Shown: positions 1 to 6,460, counted from the stretch's first letter. The stretch: 11,866 nucleotides of DNA from Oscillospiraceae bacterium (GCA_017558545.1 JAFYUG010000221.1:1-11866); one strand, 5' to 3'. Notes: generated by a model not told the origin, from the letters alone. Translations and numbers: made by a program.

Positions 1-44
1 GGGGCGGATTCAATATCCGCCAGCCGTGGTAATCCGTATCCCCT
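1..44. repeat. Intergenic hairpin plus partial repeat unit B
   Basis: Positions 3-9 and 15-21 form a perfect 7-bp inverted repeat (ggcggat / atccgcc) around a 5-nt loop. Positions 26-44 (gtggtaatccgtatcccc and one more base) resemble the right end of the complete B units at 91-143 and 6340-6392, so this looks like a truncated or diverged B copy. No open frame or start signal is seen here. Function is unknown; this is non-coding repeat sequence lying downstream of the pilus operon. Confidence 0.55.
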
Positions 45-51
45 TACAAGC

Positions 52-84
52 GGGACGTCGAGGACGCCGTCCCCTACATTCGCA
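52..84. repeat. Hairpin repeat unit A, copy 1
   Basis: A 6-bp arm (gggacg, 52-57), a 10-nt centre (58-67) and the matching arm (cgtccc, 68-73) are followed by ctacattcgca. The same layout, 6-10-6 then ctaca plus a short tail ending in gca, recurs at 6302-6334 and 6400-6432 with different but still complementary arms. The unit is an intergenic repeat that could fold in RNA or single-stranded DNA. No protein is encoded. Confidence 0.7.
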
Positions 85-90
85 CAAGCC

Positions 91-143
91 AAAATCTTAG
101 TCATTGCGAAGCGCCTTTAGGCGCTGTGGCAATCCGTTCCCCC
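91..143. repeat. Imperfect-palindrome repeat unit B, copy 1
   Basis: The unit starts aaaatctta and contains nested inverted repeats: attgc (103-107) with gcaat (129-133) outside, and agcgcc (110-115) with ggcgct (120-125) inside. A second full copy lies at 6340-6392 in the same orientation. The core tcattgcga...ggcaatccgt resembles a dispersed intergenic repeat type I recall from many bacterial genomes; I cannot confirm the family without a search. Confidence 0.7.
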
Positions 144-190
144 TCTCCGCTTCGCTATCGCTCAGCACCTCTCCCCATAGTGGCGAGACT
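144..190. repeat. Possible degenerate pyrimidine-rich repeat remnant
   Basis: This stretch, with ctccgcttcgct followed by cacctctcccc, looks like a worn copy of pyrimidine-rich intergenic repeats that often sit beside B-type units in Clostridia. The resemblance is from memory and only approximate. There is no ORF here; it lies between repeat B and the operon terminator. Confidence 0.3.
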
Positions 191-232
191 TTAAAAAAGT
201 AAAAGCTTCGGATTATTCATCCGAAGCTTTTT
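191..232 (-). terminator. Intrinsic terminator of the pilus operon
   Basis: Positions 201-213 pair perfectly with 219-231 (13 bp, 5-nt loop). Read on the minus strand, the stem is followed by a T-rich tract (complement of 191-200, which holds six A). The hairpin begins only a few bases after the stop codon of the last gene (236-238). A strong GC-centred stem, short loop, U-tract and position together make a confident Rho-independent terminator for leftward transcription. Confidence 0.93.
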
Positions 233-235
233 GGA

Positions 236-1642
236 TTATTGATTTGATGTGTCTGTTGAAAGAAGACCAAGCTCTGCCCAATCTATAGCACCGTATCCGA
301 TGATAACAGAAGTTCCGTCAGTATAAACGCCTTCAATTGGCAAATCTTCCGTGTTTGGTGTGGGCACAAATGAATAAGAAAACACACCTACTCTGTCGTC
401 ATGGTTTCCCTCTACGGTATAGATGGTTTGAGGTGTTTTGCCTGTTTCAATGCCATTTTCATCAAGGATAGGAGTCTCGGGCATTACATAAAGAACAACA
501 CCAACATGGTCAGCCCTTTTGTTGCCCTCTAAGTTTTCAAAGAATACAAGGTCACCGGGATTGGGGAGATGCTCTTCCTTCAGTCCTTCATCCATCTCGT
601 ATGGATAATACCATTTGCCCAATGTTTCATATCCATTATCTCTCTTATAGGTGTCTATTTCAATCTGAAAATCGAAACTGTTGTTATTTTCAGGATCAAC
701 CGCAAGGCCTTCCTTATCAATCTGTCTATCAAACTGATACCACATCATATTGTTAACAGAAGGACTAAGTAACTGGTAATCGCTTGTGCCATACTCTTCT
801 TCAATGGTCTTGTTAAATCCCCAAGAAACAAATAGGGCACACCAAGGTATGGTTTCAGGCTCTGTTGCCCACTCGCTTGTTGTATCGCGTGATGTCTTTG
901 CCCAATACCATGTTGCAAACTCATAGCCATTGAAAATGGTATTGTCATAAATTCTGCCGGTGCTTCCGTACTGCTCGGCAAGCTTGGTGAGCAGATTTAC
1001 GCGGCCTTCCATTTCCGCTTGAAGCTTTGCCTCTCTCAATAGTTCTTTCCATTTTTCGGGGTCACTGGCAATCTTCTCGTCCTCGGGCTCAATTTCAGCA
1101 AGGACAATTTCACCGCTGCCTACACGACAATAAACAGATGCGGAATATGCATCCCCTGCGGTAGTTTCGATTTCGCATTTCAGGACACGGTTTTCATAGG
1201 AGATGGTGGAGCTGGCAACATTTTCTACAATTATCGCTCCATCTTTGCCTATAATTGCCTGCTCTGCCGTATCAAAGCCAAGAACACATTCACCAGCTTT
1301 AGTCTCTTTGTTGAGCTTGCCGGTCTCACTTGTTGCATAAAGTTCCCATCTATAATAATCCTCAAATTCCTTTGCAAGAATTTTGCCGATGGTATCTTCT
1401 TTCATTTCTTCGTTGTTGCCGTCTATATATTTAACATCCGTTACGGACATCTCAGAAGCGATATTCTCCAAAACTCTGAGAATAACTCTAGAATCGCTTT
1501 GGAGGGCGGCATCGTCGGAGGCCGCCTTCTCCATTCGCATGCCAAAAAGCATAAAGGATGCTGCAGCGGCAACTACAAGGGTGGACGCAGCAATGGCAAC
1601 AAGGAGTTCAACCAAGGTGAAGCCGGAACATGATTTTCTCAT
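236..1642 (-). CDS. PilW-like minor pilin fused to a CHAP hydrolase domain
   Basis: A 468-aa protein with a type IV prepilin signal: a short basic leader MRKSCSG, cleavage after Gly7, then FTLVELLVAIAA with Phe at +1 and Glu at +5, running into a hydrophobic helix to about residue 34. Residues 35-185 look like a PilW/GspJ-type pseudopilin region. A charged helical linker (185-225) leads to a C-terminal CHAP domain at about 205-455. Its signature blocks are WCALFVSWGF (Cys268), NPGDLVFF followed by ADHVGVVLYV (His379), and YTVEGNHDDRVGVFSY (Glu411, Asn413). CHAP enzymes cut peptidoglycan as amidases or endopeptidases, so the likely product is a pilus-anchored, cell-surface wall hydrolase. Ordinary PilW proteins lack such a domain. 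The ATG overlaps the pilX-like stop (ATGA), with GGAGG upstream, so the pair is probably translationally coupled. PilD should process it. The domain call is strong; substrate and cleavage type are inferred. Confidence 0.88.
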   Translation of the reverse strand: MRKSCSGFTLVELLVAIAASTLVVAAAASFMLFGMRMEKAASDDAALQSDSRVILRVLENIASEMSVTDVKYIDGNNEEMKEDTIGKILAKEFEDYYRWELYATSETGKLNKETKAGECVLGFDTAEQAIIGKDGAIIVENVASSTISYENRVLKCEIETTAGDAYSASVYCRVGSGEIVLAEIEPEDEKIASDPEKWKELLREAKLQAEMEGRVNLLTKLAEQYGSTGRIYDNTIFNGYEFATWYWAKTSRDTTSEWATEPETIPWCALFVSWGFNKTIEEEYGTSDYQLLSPSVNNMMWYQFDRQIDKEGLAVDPENNNSFDFQIEIDTYKRDNGYETLGKWYYPYEMDEGLKEEHLPNPGDLVFFENLEGNKRADHVGVVLYVMPETPILDENGIETGKTPQTIYTVEGNHDDRVGVFSYSFVPTPNTEDLPIEGVYTDGTSVIIGYGAIDWAELGLLSTDTSNQ

Positions 1643-2319
1643 GAGCCCACCTCCTGGTTCTCTACCTGAACAGTGGTCACTTCGTAGGATATATATTCAA
1701 ATGCTACGCCATAGATTTTGGCGTAATCAATCTTCTGTCCTCCGTTGTCCTCTTTATATTGCTCTGCTGCAAAGCTAAGCCTAATATCTGCACTTACCTG
1801 AACACTGCCAAATTCAGCAGTTGCATTAATCAGATAATATACATTGCCCGCAATTTTATTATTTTCCTCTTTGGGTTCATCAATTGCAAATGTTACCGTT
1901 TCCAGCTCCTGATTTATATTTTCTTCAAAACGAGCAATATAGCCTGTAGATTCATCTTCGGCATTATTATCTGTCAATTCAAAAGAAAAGTCTTGCCCTT
2001 CATAAAACTGTCTTTGCGCTTGCTCTGCAAGGTCTATTTTTTCATTAATTTTTCCGCTAAATTCAGAGGGCAATACCGCATTTCCCGCAAGACCGGTAAC
2101 ATACTCCACAGCACCGGCCTGCAGTTCGGCCACAAACAGCTCAATGGCGCCTTCGGCGGCGTATTTATCTTCTGTATACTGCAAAGCGGCAATTTGGTTT
2201 TTATGATTTCTTGCTGCGGTGGTGCAAGCTGCAACGGCAACGAGGCTTATAACCATAATTACAACAAGGGCATAAGCAAGGATGTAGCCATCCTGCTTTT
2301 TCAAATTCTTCATCATCAT
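1639..2319 (-). CDS. PilX-like minor pilin
   Basis: A 226-aa protein with a prepilin-like N-terminus: KKQDG, predicted cleavage after Gly11, then YILAYALVVIMVISLVAVAA as the membrane helix. The usual Glu at +5 is replaced by Tyr16, as is typical of PilX/GspK-type members. The motif YAAEGAIELFVAEL (residues 53-66) resembles the AEAGI region that follows the helix in PilX_N proteins. The rest is hydrophilic and unassigned. Its TAATG junction overlaps the pilV-like stop by one base. Of three consecutive ATGs (2319, 2316, 2313), the first has the best spacing (9 nt) from AGGAAGG at 2329-2335. It probably joins its pseudopilin neighbours in an initiation or tip complex. Family placement rests on the N-terminus and gene order. 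Confidence 0.78.
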   Translation of the reverse strand: MMMKNLKKQDGYILAYALVVIMVISLVAVAACTTAARNHKNQIAALQYTEDKYAAEGAIELFVAELQAGAVEYVTGLAGNAVLPSEFSGKINEKIDLAEQAQRQFYEGQDFSFELTDNNAEDESTGYIARFEENINQELETVTFAIDEPKEENNKIAGNVYYLINATAEFGSVQVSADIRLSFAAEQYKEDNGGQKIDYAKIYGVAFEYISYEVTTVQVENQEVGS

Positions 2320-2774
2320 TACGCACCGCCTTCCTGTGCAGGCACGGTGCTCGCAGATGCAATGCGTATATTAGTTGTCACACTAACATCTGTGCATTCT
2401 CCGCTCCATACCGTAACTTTGTACCATGAGCTTTCATCAGGCTCGCTATCTTGGGTTATAGAAATATAGATATCAAAATAATCGTTAGAATCGGGGTTTA
2501 CTTTGACATTTTCGGGAAATTTATTCGCCAAGCTATAGCTGATATTTCCGGCGTCATCTTTAGTGCCTTCATACACCAATCCCTCGGCCATGAGTTGTTC
2601 CACGGTGGACTCCACCAGCAGTCTGGCCTGAAGGATTTTTTCGCTTTCTGCGTTTAAACGGAAAGAAAGGACCAAACTTGCACAAACAGGCGCGACCATA
2701 AGCCCCAAAATGGCGATTGCTACAATAATCTCCAAAAGGGTTGAGCCTTGTTTGTTCTTGAATGGTCCTTTCAT
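2319..2774 (-). CDS. PilV/GspI-like minor pilin
   Basis: A 151-aa pseudopilin. Leader MKGPFKNKQG, predicted cleavage after Gly10, then STLLEIIVAIAILGLMVAP with Ser at +1 and Glu at +5, continuing as one N-terminal hydrophobic helix to about residue 33. The wording STLLEIIVAIAIL is typical of the PilV/GspI class. The soluble part (about 40-151) is a small mostly beta domain with one cysteine (in SGECTD). The start has a strong site (GGGAGG at 2780-2785, 5-nt spacer). It lies 30 bp after the pilO stop and is coupled by TAATG to the pilX-like gene. Inferred role: part of the minor pilin complex that primes pilus assembly. The symbol is left blank because PilV, PilI and GspI cannot be separated by eye. 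Confidence 0.82.
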   Translation of the reverse strand: MKGPFKNKQGSTLLEIIVAIAILGLMVAPVCASLVLSFRLNAESEKILQARLLVESTVEQLMAEGLVYEGTKDDAGNISYSLANKFPENVKVNPDSNDYFDIYISITQDSEPDESSWYKVTVWSGECTDVSVTTNIRIASASTVPAQEGGA

Positions 2775-2804
2775 ATTTTCCTCCCACGGTATTAATAACC
2801 GTTA

Positions 2805-3431
2805 TCAACCAAAAATGCTGTCCTTACCTATCTCGGGCTCGTTTACATCGGGCTTGACATATTCCTTACCCGCAGAATCGAGGATATAGCAGATAAGAGT
2901 CAAATCACCGATTGCAAGGTCTCTATCCGGATCATACTGGATGCGGGCGTCCTTGATTGACGTTATGCGGGAATCGGTTGCGAGATAGTTAATCATCTCC
3001 TTGAAACCTTCATATGTGGTTTCATAGTTGACGGTGAGTTCCAGACCCTGCAGAATTGCTCCGTCGGAGAAAATCTGAATAGGATAGGCCTGGGAGAGAG
3101 TGAAGCTTATCTCCGTGCCGAAGAGCTGTTCCAGATATATGACGTACATAATCTGGTCTTCTTCCTTCATTTCCTTGGGGAAACGTTCGTAGAGATACTT
3201 GCGGCTTGCGTCAATTTCCTCTACGGCGCCGGGGATATACTCCTGATATTTTTCGTATTTGCTGTTATTGGCTATCTGAACCTGCAGCATGGAAATATTA
3301 TTTTCAATGCTGGCCTTCTGGTTTTCATAGCTATCCTTCTCGGGAATATACTTGAGGAAAATCAAGCCTATTGCAATGAGAAGGAGGAGGATGGCTAAAA
3401 TTACCTTCCAGGATTTGGAGAGAAATTTCAC
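2805..3431 (-). CDS. pilO: PilO-like pilus alignment protein
   Basis: A 208-aa protein with a short cytoplasmic N-terminus, one membrane helix (about 9-28, ILAILLLLIAIGLIFL), a predicted coiled coil (about 31-65) and a C-terminal alpha/beta region ending in the strands around LAIGDLTLICYIL (172-184). This is the standard PilO plan: it pairs with PilN through coiled coil and ferredoxin-like domain to hold the inner platform. Sequence conservation in this family is low, so the call leans on architecture and position directly after pilMN. The start is GTG, overlapping the pilMN stop by 4 bases (GTGA), with GGAGG just upstream inside pilMN. Two tandem stops (TGA TAA) end the gene. Confidence 0.85.
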   Translation of the reverse strand: MKFLSKSWKVILAILLLLIAIGLIFLKYIPEKDSYENQKASIENNISMLQVQIANNSKYEKYQEYIPGAVEEIDASRKYLYERFPKEMKEEDQIMYVIYLEQLFGTEISFTLSQAYPIQIFSDGAILQGLELTVNYETTYEGFKEMINYLATDSRITSIKDARIQYDPDRDLAIGDLTLICYILDSAGKEYVKPDVNEPEIGKDSIFG

Positions 3432-6208
3432 TGGCCCACCTCCAATTCTGCAGGGGGAACAACCTTGTCGTCATAGCTGAGACCGGCGCGTTCCATTTCC
3501 TCTGCAACAAGTGCAATATCGTAGCCCAAAATTACATCGAAATAGATGTTTCTGTCCACAGCGGTGCCATCGCCACCTGCGCCGGTACCGTTATTCTGCT
3601 CACCCTTGTTGCCCAAAAGCTGGTCGAGAAGGTCCTGCAAAGAGTCATTGCCGGGTTTCTGAGAGGGAGTGGGGGTGGGAGTGGTTTCGGGTTTCTGAGA
3701 AGGAGTGGGAGTGGGTGCTGCAATATTGGGCTTGAGATACTTGAGAACATCGTTAAGATCGCTTGCGCTGAGCTTGCCGGATGTGAAGAGCTTGAGTATA
3801 GCCGCGTCTCTGATGTTGGAGGTAAGCTTTCTTGCCTCGGCATTGAGAGCGGAAGAAACGGTATTGTTGATAATATCCGTTGCAAGGCGGTTGCTGTTGA
3901 GGCCGTCCACGGGATTTACCTTGTCGGTCTCTTCCTCGTCTTCCTTATCATCGGAATGATAGAGAACCTGCTCGAGATACCATGCATAGCGCTCTGCAAG
4001 CTCATCCTTGGTGCAAATGAGGGTCTCTGTCGCCTTTACTACGCTGTCATTTTTAGTGATGATGGCAGCAATCTCAGGGGCATTTTTCTCGAGATCCTTC
4101 TTGCCGCCGGAAAGAAGGGCGGAATAGGCCTTGGGCTTGCTTGTGAGGTCACTTCTGATCTTGCTATAGAGGATTTCGTTGTTGCGATTCATATCCTCAT
4201 TGAAAACCTTAGCAAAATAGTATCTTGCAATGGAGTCGGTTTCAATCATTTCCACAATTGCCGCCTTCTTCTGAGCGGTGGTGGATTCAGACTGGAGGAA
4301 GCTGAGGCTCATTTCGGTATCGGGCAGGTTGCCGTAGATATCCTCAAGGATGACAACATCCTTCATGTCCAGAGCTTCAATTTCGAACACGATATCGTCG
4401 CGGGTGATAAGACCCTTATCAATACCGTAACGCAAAAGTGCGGCGCGGTCGCTTTCGCTGAGCTTGCTCATATCGGTGTTGCCGCCCAGAAGCTGAGTGA
4501 TGGTCTCGATGGTATCGGCGCTGATGCCGCCGAATTCCAGACCGCTATCGCCCAAAATGTCTTCAAGGTCACCAAGGTCACCGTTTTCAAGATCGCCGAG
4601 GATGTCCTCGAGATCATCGGGGTCGAGATTTCCAAGAATATCTCCAAGCTCCCCGTTTTCTCCGCCGAGAGAGCCAAGAATATCCTCTATGCTGCCGCCG
4701 TTTTGGATCTGGCCGAGAAGATCGCCTATGTTAATGCCGCCTGCGGAGCCTTCGGTGGGCACTTTTTCGTTGGGGTTACCCTTTGCTGCCTGTCCGGTGG
4801 TACCGGTGAGGCTGGAAATGCCGAGAAGGTCTGCATACTGCAGTTCGCGCAGCTCCATGATAACGTATGCTGCCTCTTCCTTGCTGGGGCAGGCAATTCT
4901 CAGCTGCAAGCCGGTGGGCTGAATGACTATAGCCGTAACCTTAGTGGTCTCGGGCAGAACGCTTTCCAACTCGCTGAGCATGCTGACGAGGTTATCGTTA
5001 TAGGTCTTAACAGAGCCGAAGAGAGTGTCCCAATCGTTACTATAGGCGCTATATCTGCTGATATAGTCATTATAGTTATTGGCATAGTCCTGAGTTTCGG
5101 AATACTTGATGCGCAGAAGCAGCTGAGTATCCTCAAGACGGTCAATATCGCGTTTCCAAATTTCTGCGGAGCTAAGGGTGTAGACCGCGGTGAGAACAAG
5201 GATGCCGCCGGTGATCAGTATGAGAACATACTGCCAGAGGCCGCCCATGCTGCGCTTAATTGCGCCGCGGCGGTTCATATTGGGATCGCCGAAGTCCATT
5301 TCTGCAACGGAAGTACCATAGCAGAGCATCCATTCGGGACCATCGATAACAGTTATGGGCATGCCCAGCTCAAACTGTGCGCTCTGAATAAATTCGGGGT
5401 CAGCAGCCAGCTTGCCGCCGAATACGCACTTGAAGTTGCTGCCGTAGCTGCCTATGCGGGTGTTATAGTAGTCCACCAGCATGGAAACTTCGCGAAGAGC
5501 CATTTCGGGATCGGGTCCGCACTGGAACATACGCTGAGAGCGGACGGACTGTCCCTGCATGATAGTTACTATCATGTGCTCGCGTTCAGCCACAACGTAA
5601 AGAGTGCTTTCCTTCTCCTTTTTCTCGGCGTCGGCGCTCTTTTTCTTCACGGGGGGCTCATATATGCCGCGGGCGAAGCTGACAACGCTGCTGCCGCACC
5701 ACTGGATAGCTTCAACATTAAGTCCGCAATCGTTGGCGATGGCATAATAGCGGGTCAGAACGCTGTTACTGACCGCCCAAAGCTGAACGCTCAGTTCGCT
5801 GTTGCCATTATCGCTCTTTGCATTGCCGTTTATCTTCCAAACAAGGTTATAGTCCTTGGTGTCAACAGGGAAATACATATCCATGTTGGAGCGAAGCATC
5901 TTATCCAGCTTCTTTTCGCTCAGCACGGGAGCGGTGGCAAGTTCAGTTATAATCTGAGTGGTGCAGAGAGAGAACACTGCTCTGTTGCAGCGTTTGAACT
6001 CAGGCTCCAGAAGAGCGGTGCTCAAAAGTTCCTTAACAACTTCGGGCTGGACGATGTAGCCATCGTCAACTGCGCCCTCGGGAACAGGCAAGACAACACT
6101 ATGGAGCATAGCAGGCTCTGCAGAACCAAGTATCATAAGGGCAACGCGAAGTTCGTCTTTATCAAGACGAATTACCAATGCGCGTCCTTTCAGATTTTTC
6201 TTGCTCAT
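3428..6208 (-). CDS. pilMN: PilM-PilN fusion with a large extracellular insertion
   Basis: A 926-aa protein. Residues 1-about 310 are PilM-like (actin fold, cytoplasmic); visible landmarks include FPVDTKDYNLVW (113-124) and FGGKLAADPEF (263-273). A single membrane helix lies at about 325-345. PilN then follows: a coiled coil to about 415, then VTAIVIQPTGLQLRIAC (424-440) and LRELQYADLLGISSLTG (453-469). From about 475 to 885 comes a segment not found in ordinary PilN (about 180 aa): acidic D-[IL]-L-G repeats (491-556), a helical region, and a Thr-Pro linker (831-852). After it, YFDVILGYDIALV (889-901) looks like the final PilN strand. Fused PilM-PilN genes are known in clostridial T4P clusters; the insertion is unusual. 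The nucleotide-binding motifs of PilM look degraded. Start ATG with AAGGAG at 6215-6220. It anchors PilO and probably links the platform to PilB/PilC. Confidence 0.85.
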   Translation of the reverse strand: MSKKNLKGRALVIRLDKDELRVALMILGSAEPAMLHSVVLPVPEGAVDDGYIVQPEVVKELLSTALLEPEFKRCNRAVFSLCTTQIITELATAPVLSEKKLDKMLRSNMDMYFPVDTKDYNLVWKINGNAKSDNGNSELSVQLWAVSNSVLTRYYAIANDCGLNVEAIQWCGSSVVSFARGIYEPPVKKKSADAEKKEKESTLYVVAEREHMIVTIMQGQSVRSQRMFQCGPDPEMALREVSMLVDYYNTRIGSYGSNFKCVFGGKLAADPEFIQSAQFELGMPITVIDGPEWMLCYGTSVAEMDFGDPNMNRRGAIKRSMGGLWQYVLILITGGILVLTAVYTLSSAEIWKRDIDRLEDTQLLLRIKYSETQDYANNYNDYISRYSAYSNDWDTLFGSVKTYNDNLVSMLSELESVLPETTKVTAIVIQPTGLQLRIACPSKEEAAYVIMELRELQYADLLGISSLTGTTGQAAKGNPNEKVPTEGSAGGINIGDLLGQIQNGGSIEDILGSLGGENGELGDILGNLDPDDLEDILGDLENGDLGDLEDILGDSGLEFGGISADTIETITQLLGGNTDMSKLSESDRAALLRYGIDKGLITRDDIVFEIEALDMKDVVILEDIYGNLPDTEMSLSFLQSESTTAQKKAAIVEMIETDSIARYYFAKVFNEDMNRNNEILYSKIRSDLTSKPKAYSALLSGGKKDLEKNAPEIAAIITKNDSVVKATETLICTKDELAERYAWYLEQVLYHSDDKEDEEETDKVNPVDGLNSNRLATDIINNTVSSALNAEARKLTSNIRDAAILKLFTSGKLSASDLNDVLKYLKPNIAAPTPTPSQKPETTPTPTPSQKPGNDSLQDLLDQLLGNKGEQNNGTGAGGDGTAVDRNIYFDVILGYDIALVAEEMERAGLSYDDKVVPPAELEVGQ
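3653..3721 (-). repeat. Tandem Thr-Pro linker repeat inside pilMN
   Basis: This encodes two near-identical units, TPTPSQKPE and TPTPSQKPG, within residues 830-852 of PilMN. The DNA repeats gagtggg-type tracts in step. Thr/Pro-rich spacers usually make stiff, extended, protease-exposed linkers on the outside of the cell, here joining the inserted helical region to the final PilN strand. Confidence 0.8.
4541..4738 (-). repeat. Acidic D-[IL]-L-G repeat array inside pilMN
   Basis: This encodes residues 491-556 of PilMN. Five cores of the form D-I/L-L-G begin at residues 496, 509, 523, 535 and 550, a spacing of 12-15 residues. Examples are GDLLGQI, EDILGSL, GDILGNL and EDILGDL. The stretch is rich in Asp, Glu and Gly. 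It may be flexible or bind metal ions; no known repeat family is recognised. Confidence 0.75.
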
Positions 6209-6265
6209 TGTTTTCTCCTTCTAACTAAATCCAAATCCCAAGCTGCGATGGGACGGAAACGGGCA

Positions 6266-6283
6266 ACTGTGAATAATCACAGT
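6266..6283. promoter_or_regulatory. Palindrome upstream of pilMN, candidate operator
   Basis: A perfect 7-bp inverted repeat, actgtga / tcacagt, with a 4-bp spacer (ataa) sits 58 bp upstream of the pilMN start. Arms TGTGA/TCACA recall Crp/Fnr-family half-sites, but E. coli CRP uses a 6-bp spacer; Fnr uses 4. It could instead be a small RNA hairpin in the leader. No good -35/-10 pair is evident near it. Confidence 0.4.
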
Positions 6284-6301
6284 AAAATTAATCTTTTATG
6301 C

Positions 6302-6334
6302 GGCGCGCCGAGGTCGTCGCGCCCTACAGATGCA
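6302..6334. repeat. Hairpin repeat unit A, copy 2
   Basis: Arms ggcgcg (6302-6307) and cgcgcc (6318-6323) enclose a 10-nt centre and are followed by ctacagatgca. Layout is identical to the copies at 52-84 and 6400-6432, but the arm sequence differs at two paired positions that still match. It shares the ctacagatgca tail exactly with the copy at 6400-6432. Confidence 0.7.
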
Positions 6335-6339
6335 ACAAC

Positions 6340-6392
6340 AAAATCTTCAGTCATTGCGAGGAGCCGCAGGCGACGCGGCAATCCGTAGCCCC
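6340..6392. repeat. Imperfect-palindrome repeat unit B, copy 2
   Basis: The unit runs from aaaatcttcag to ccgtagcccc and matches 91-143 in the same orientation. Outer arms are attgc (6353-6357) and gcaat (6378-6382). The centre differs from copy 1 and forms a weaker inner pairing (gcc 6363-6365 with ggc 6369-6371). It lies between two A units, giving an A-B-A composite in the gap between pilMN and pilD. Confidence 0.7.
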
Positions 6393-6399
6393 TATCGGT

Positions 6400-6432
6400 G
6401 GGGCGTCGGGGACGCCGCCCCCTACAGATGCA
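6400..6432. repeat. Hairpin repeat unit A, copy 3
   Basis: Arms ggggcg (6400-6405) and cgcccc (6416-6421) enclose tcggggacgc and are followed by ctacagatgca. It is closest to copy 1 (52-84): the centres differ at a single base, and the one arm change (A to G) is matched by T to C in the partner arm. Confidence 0.7.
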
Positions 6433-6460
6433 TTTTCCTTTTGCTGTGAAAAGGGCACAA

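Noticed and set aside
1..190. CRISPR array or tRNA in the left repeat region
   Set aside because: Repeats are few, of two alternating types, not evenly spaced, with no unique spacers of constant length. No cloverleaf with a T-loop (GTTCGA-type) is found.
2786..2802. Inverted repeat acggt / accgt between pilO and the PilV-like gene
   Set aside because: Only 5 bp with a 7-nt A/T loop and no T-run in the leftward direction. Too weak to call a terminator or operator.
3956..6388. Very long plus-strand open frame (810 codons) opposite pilMN
   Set aside because: It lies antisense to a gene with clear PilM/PilN features, has no ribosome binding site, shows no recognisable domain, and runs into the non-coding repeats. 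It results from codon bias in pilMN avoiding codons that would read as stops on the other strand.
91..6392. Repeat clusters as ends (attL/attR or inverted repeats) of a mobile element
   Set aside because: They are in direct orientation, similar rather than identical, contain internal hairpins, and no integrase or transposase lies between them. Dispersed intergenic repeats explain them better.
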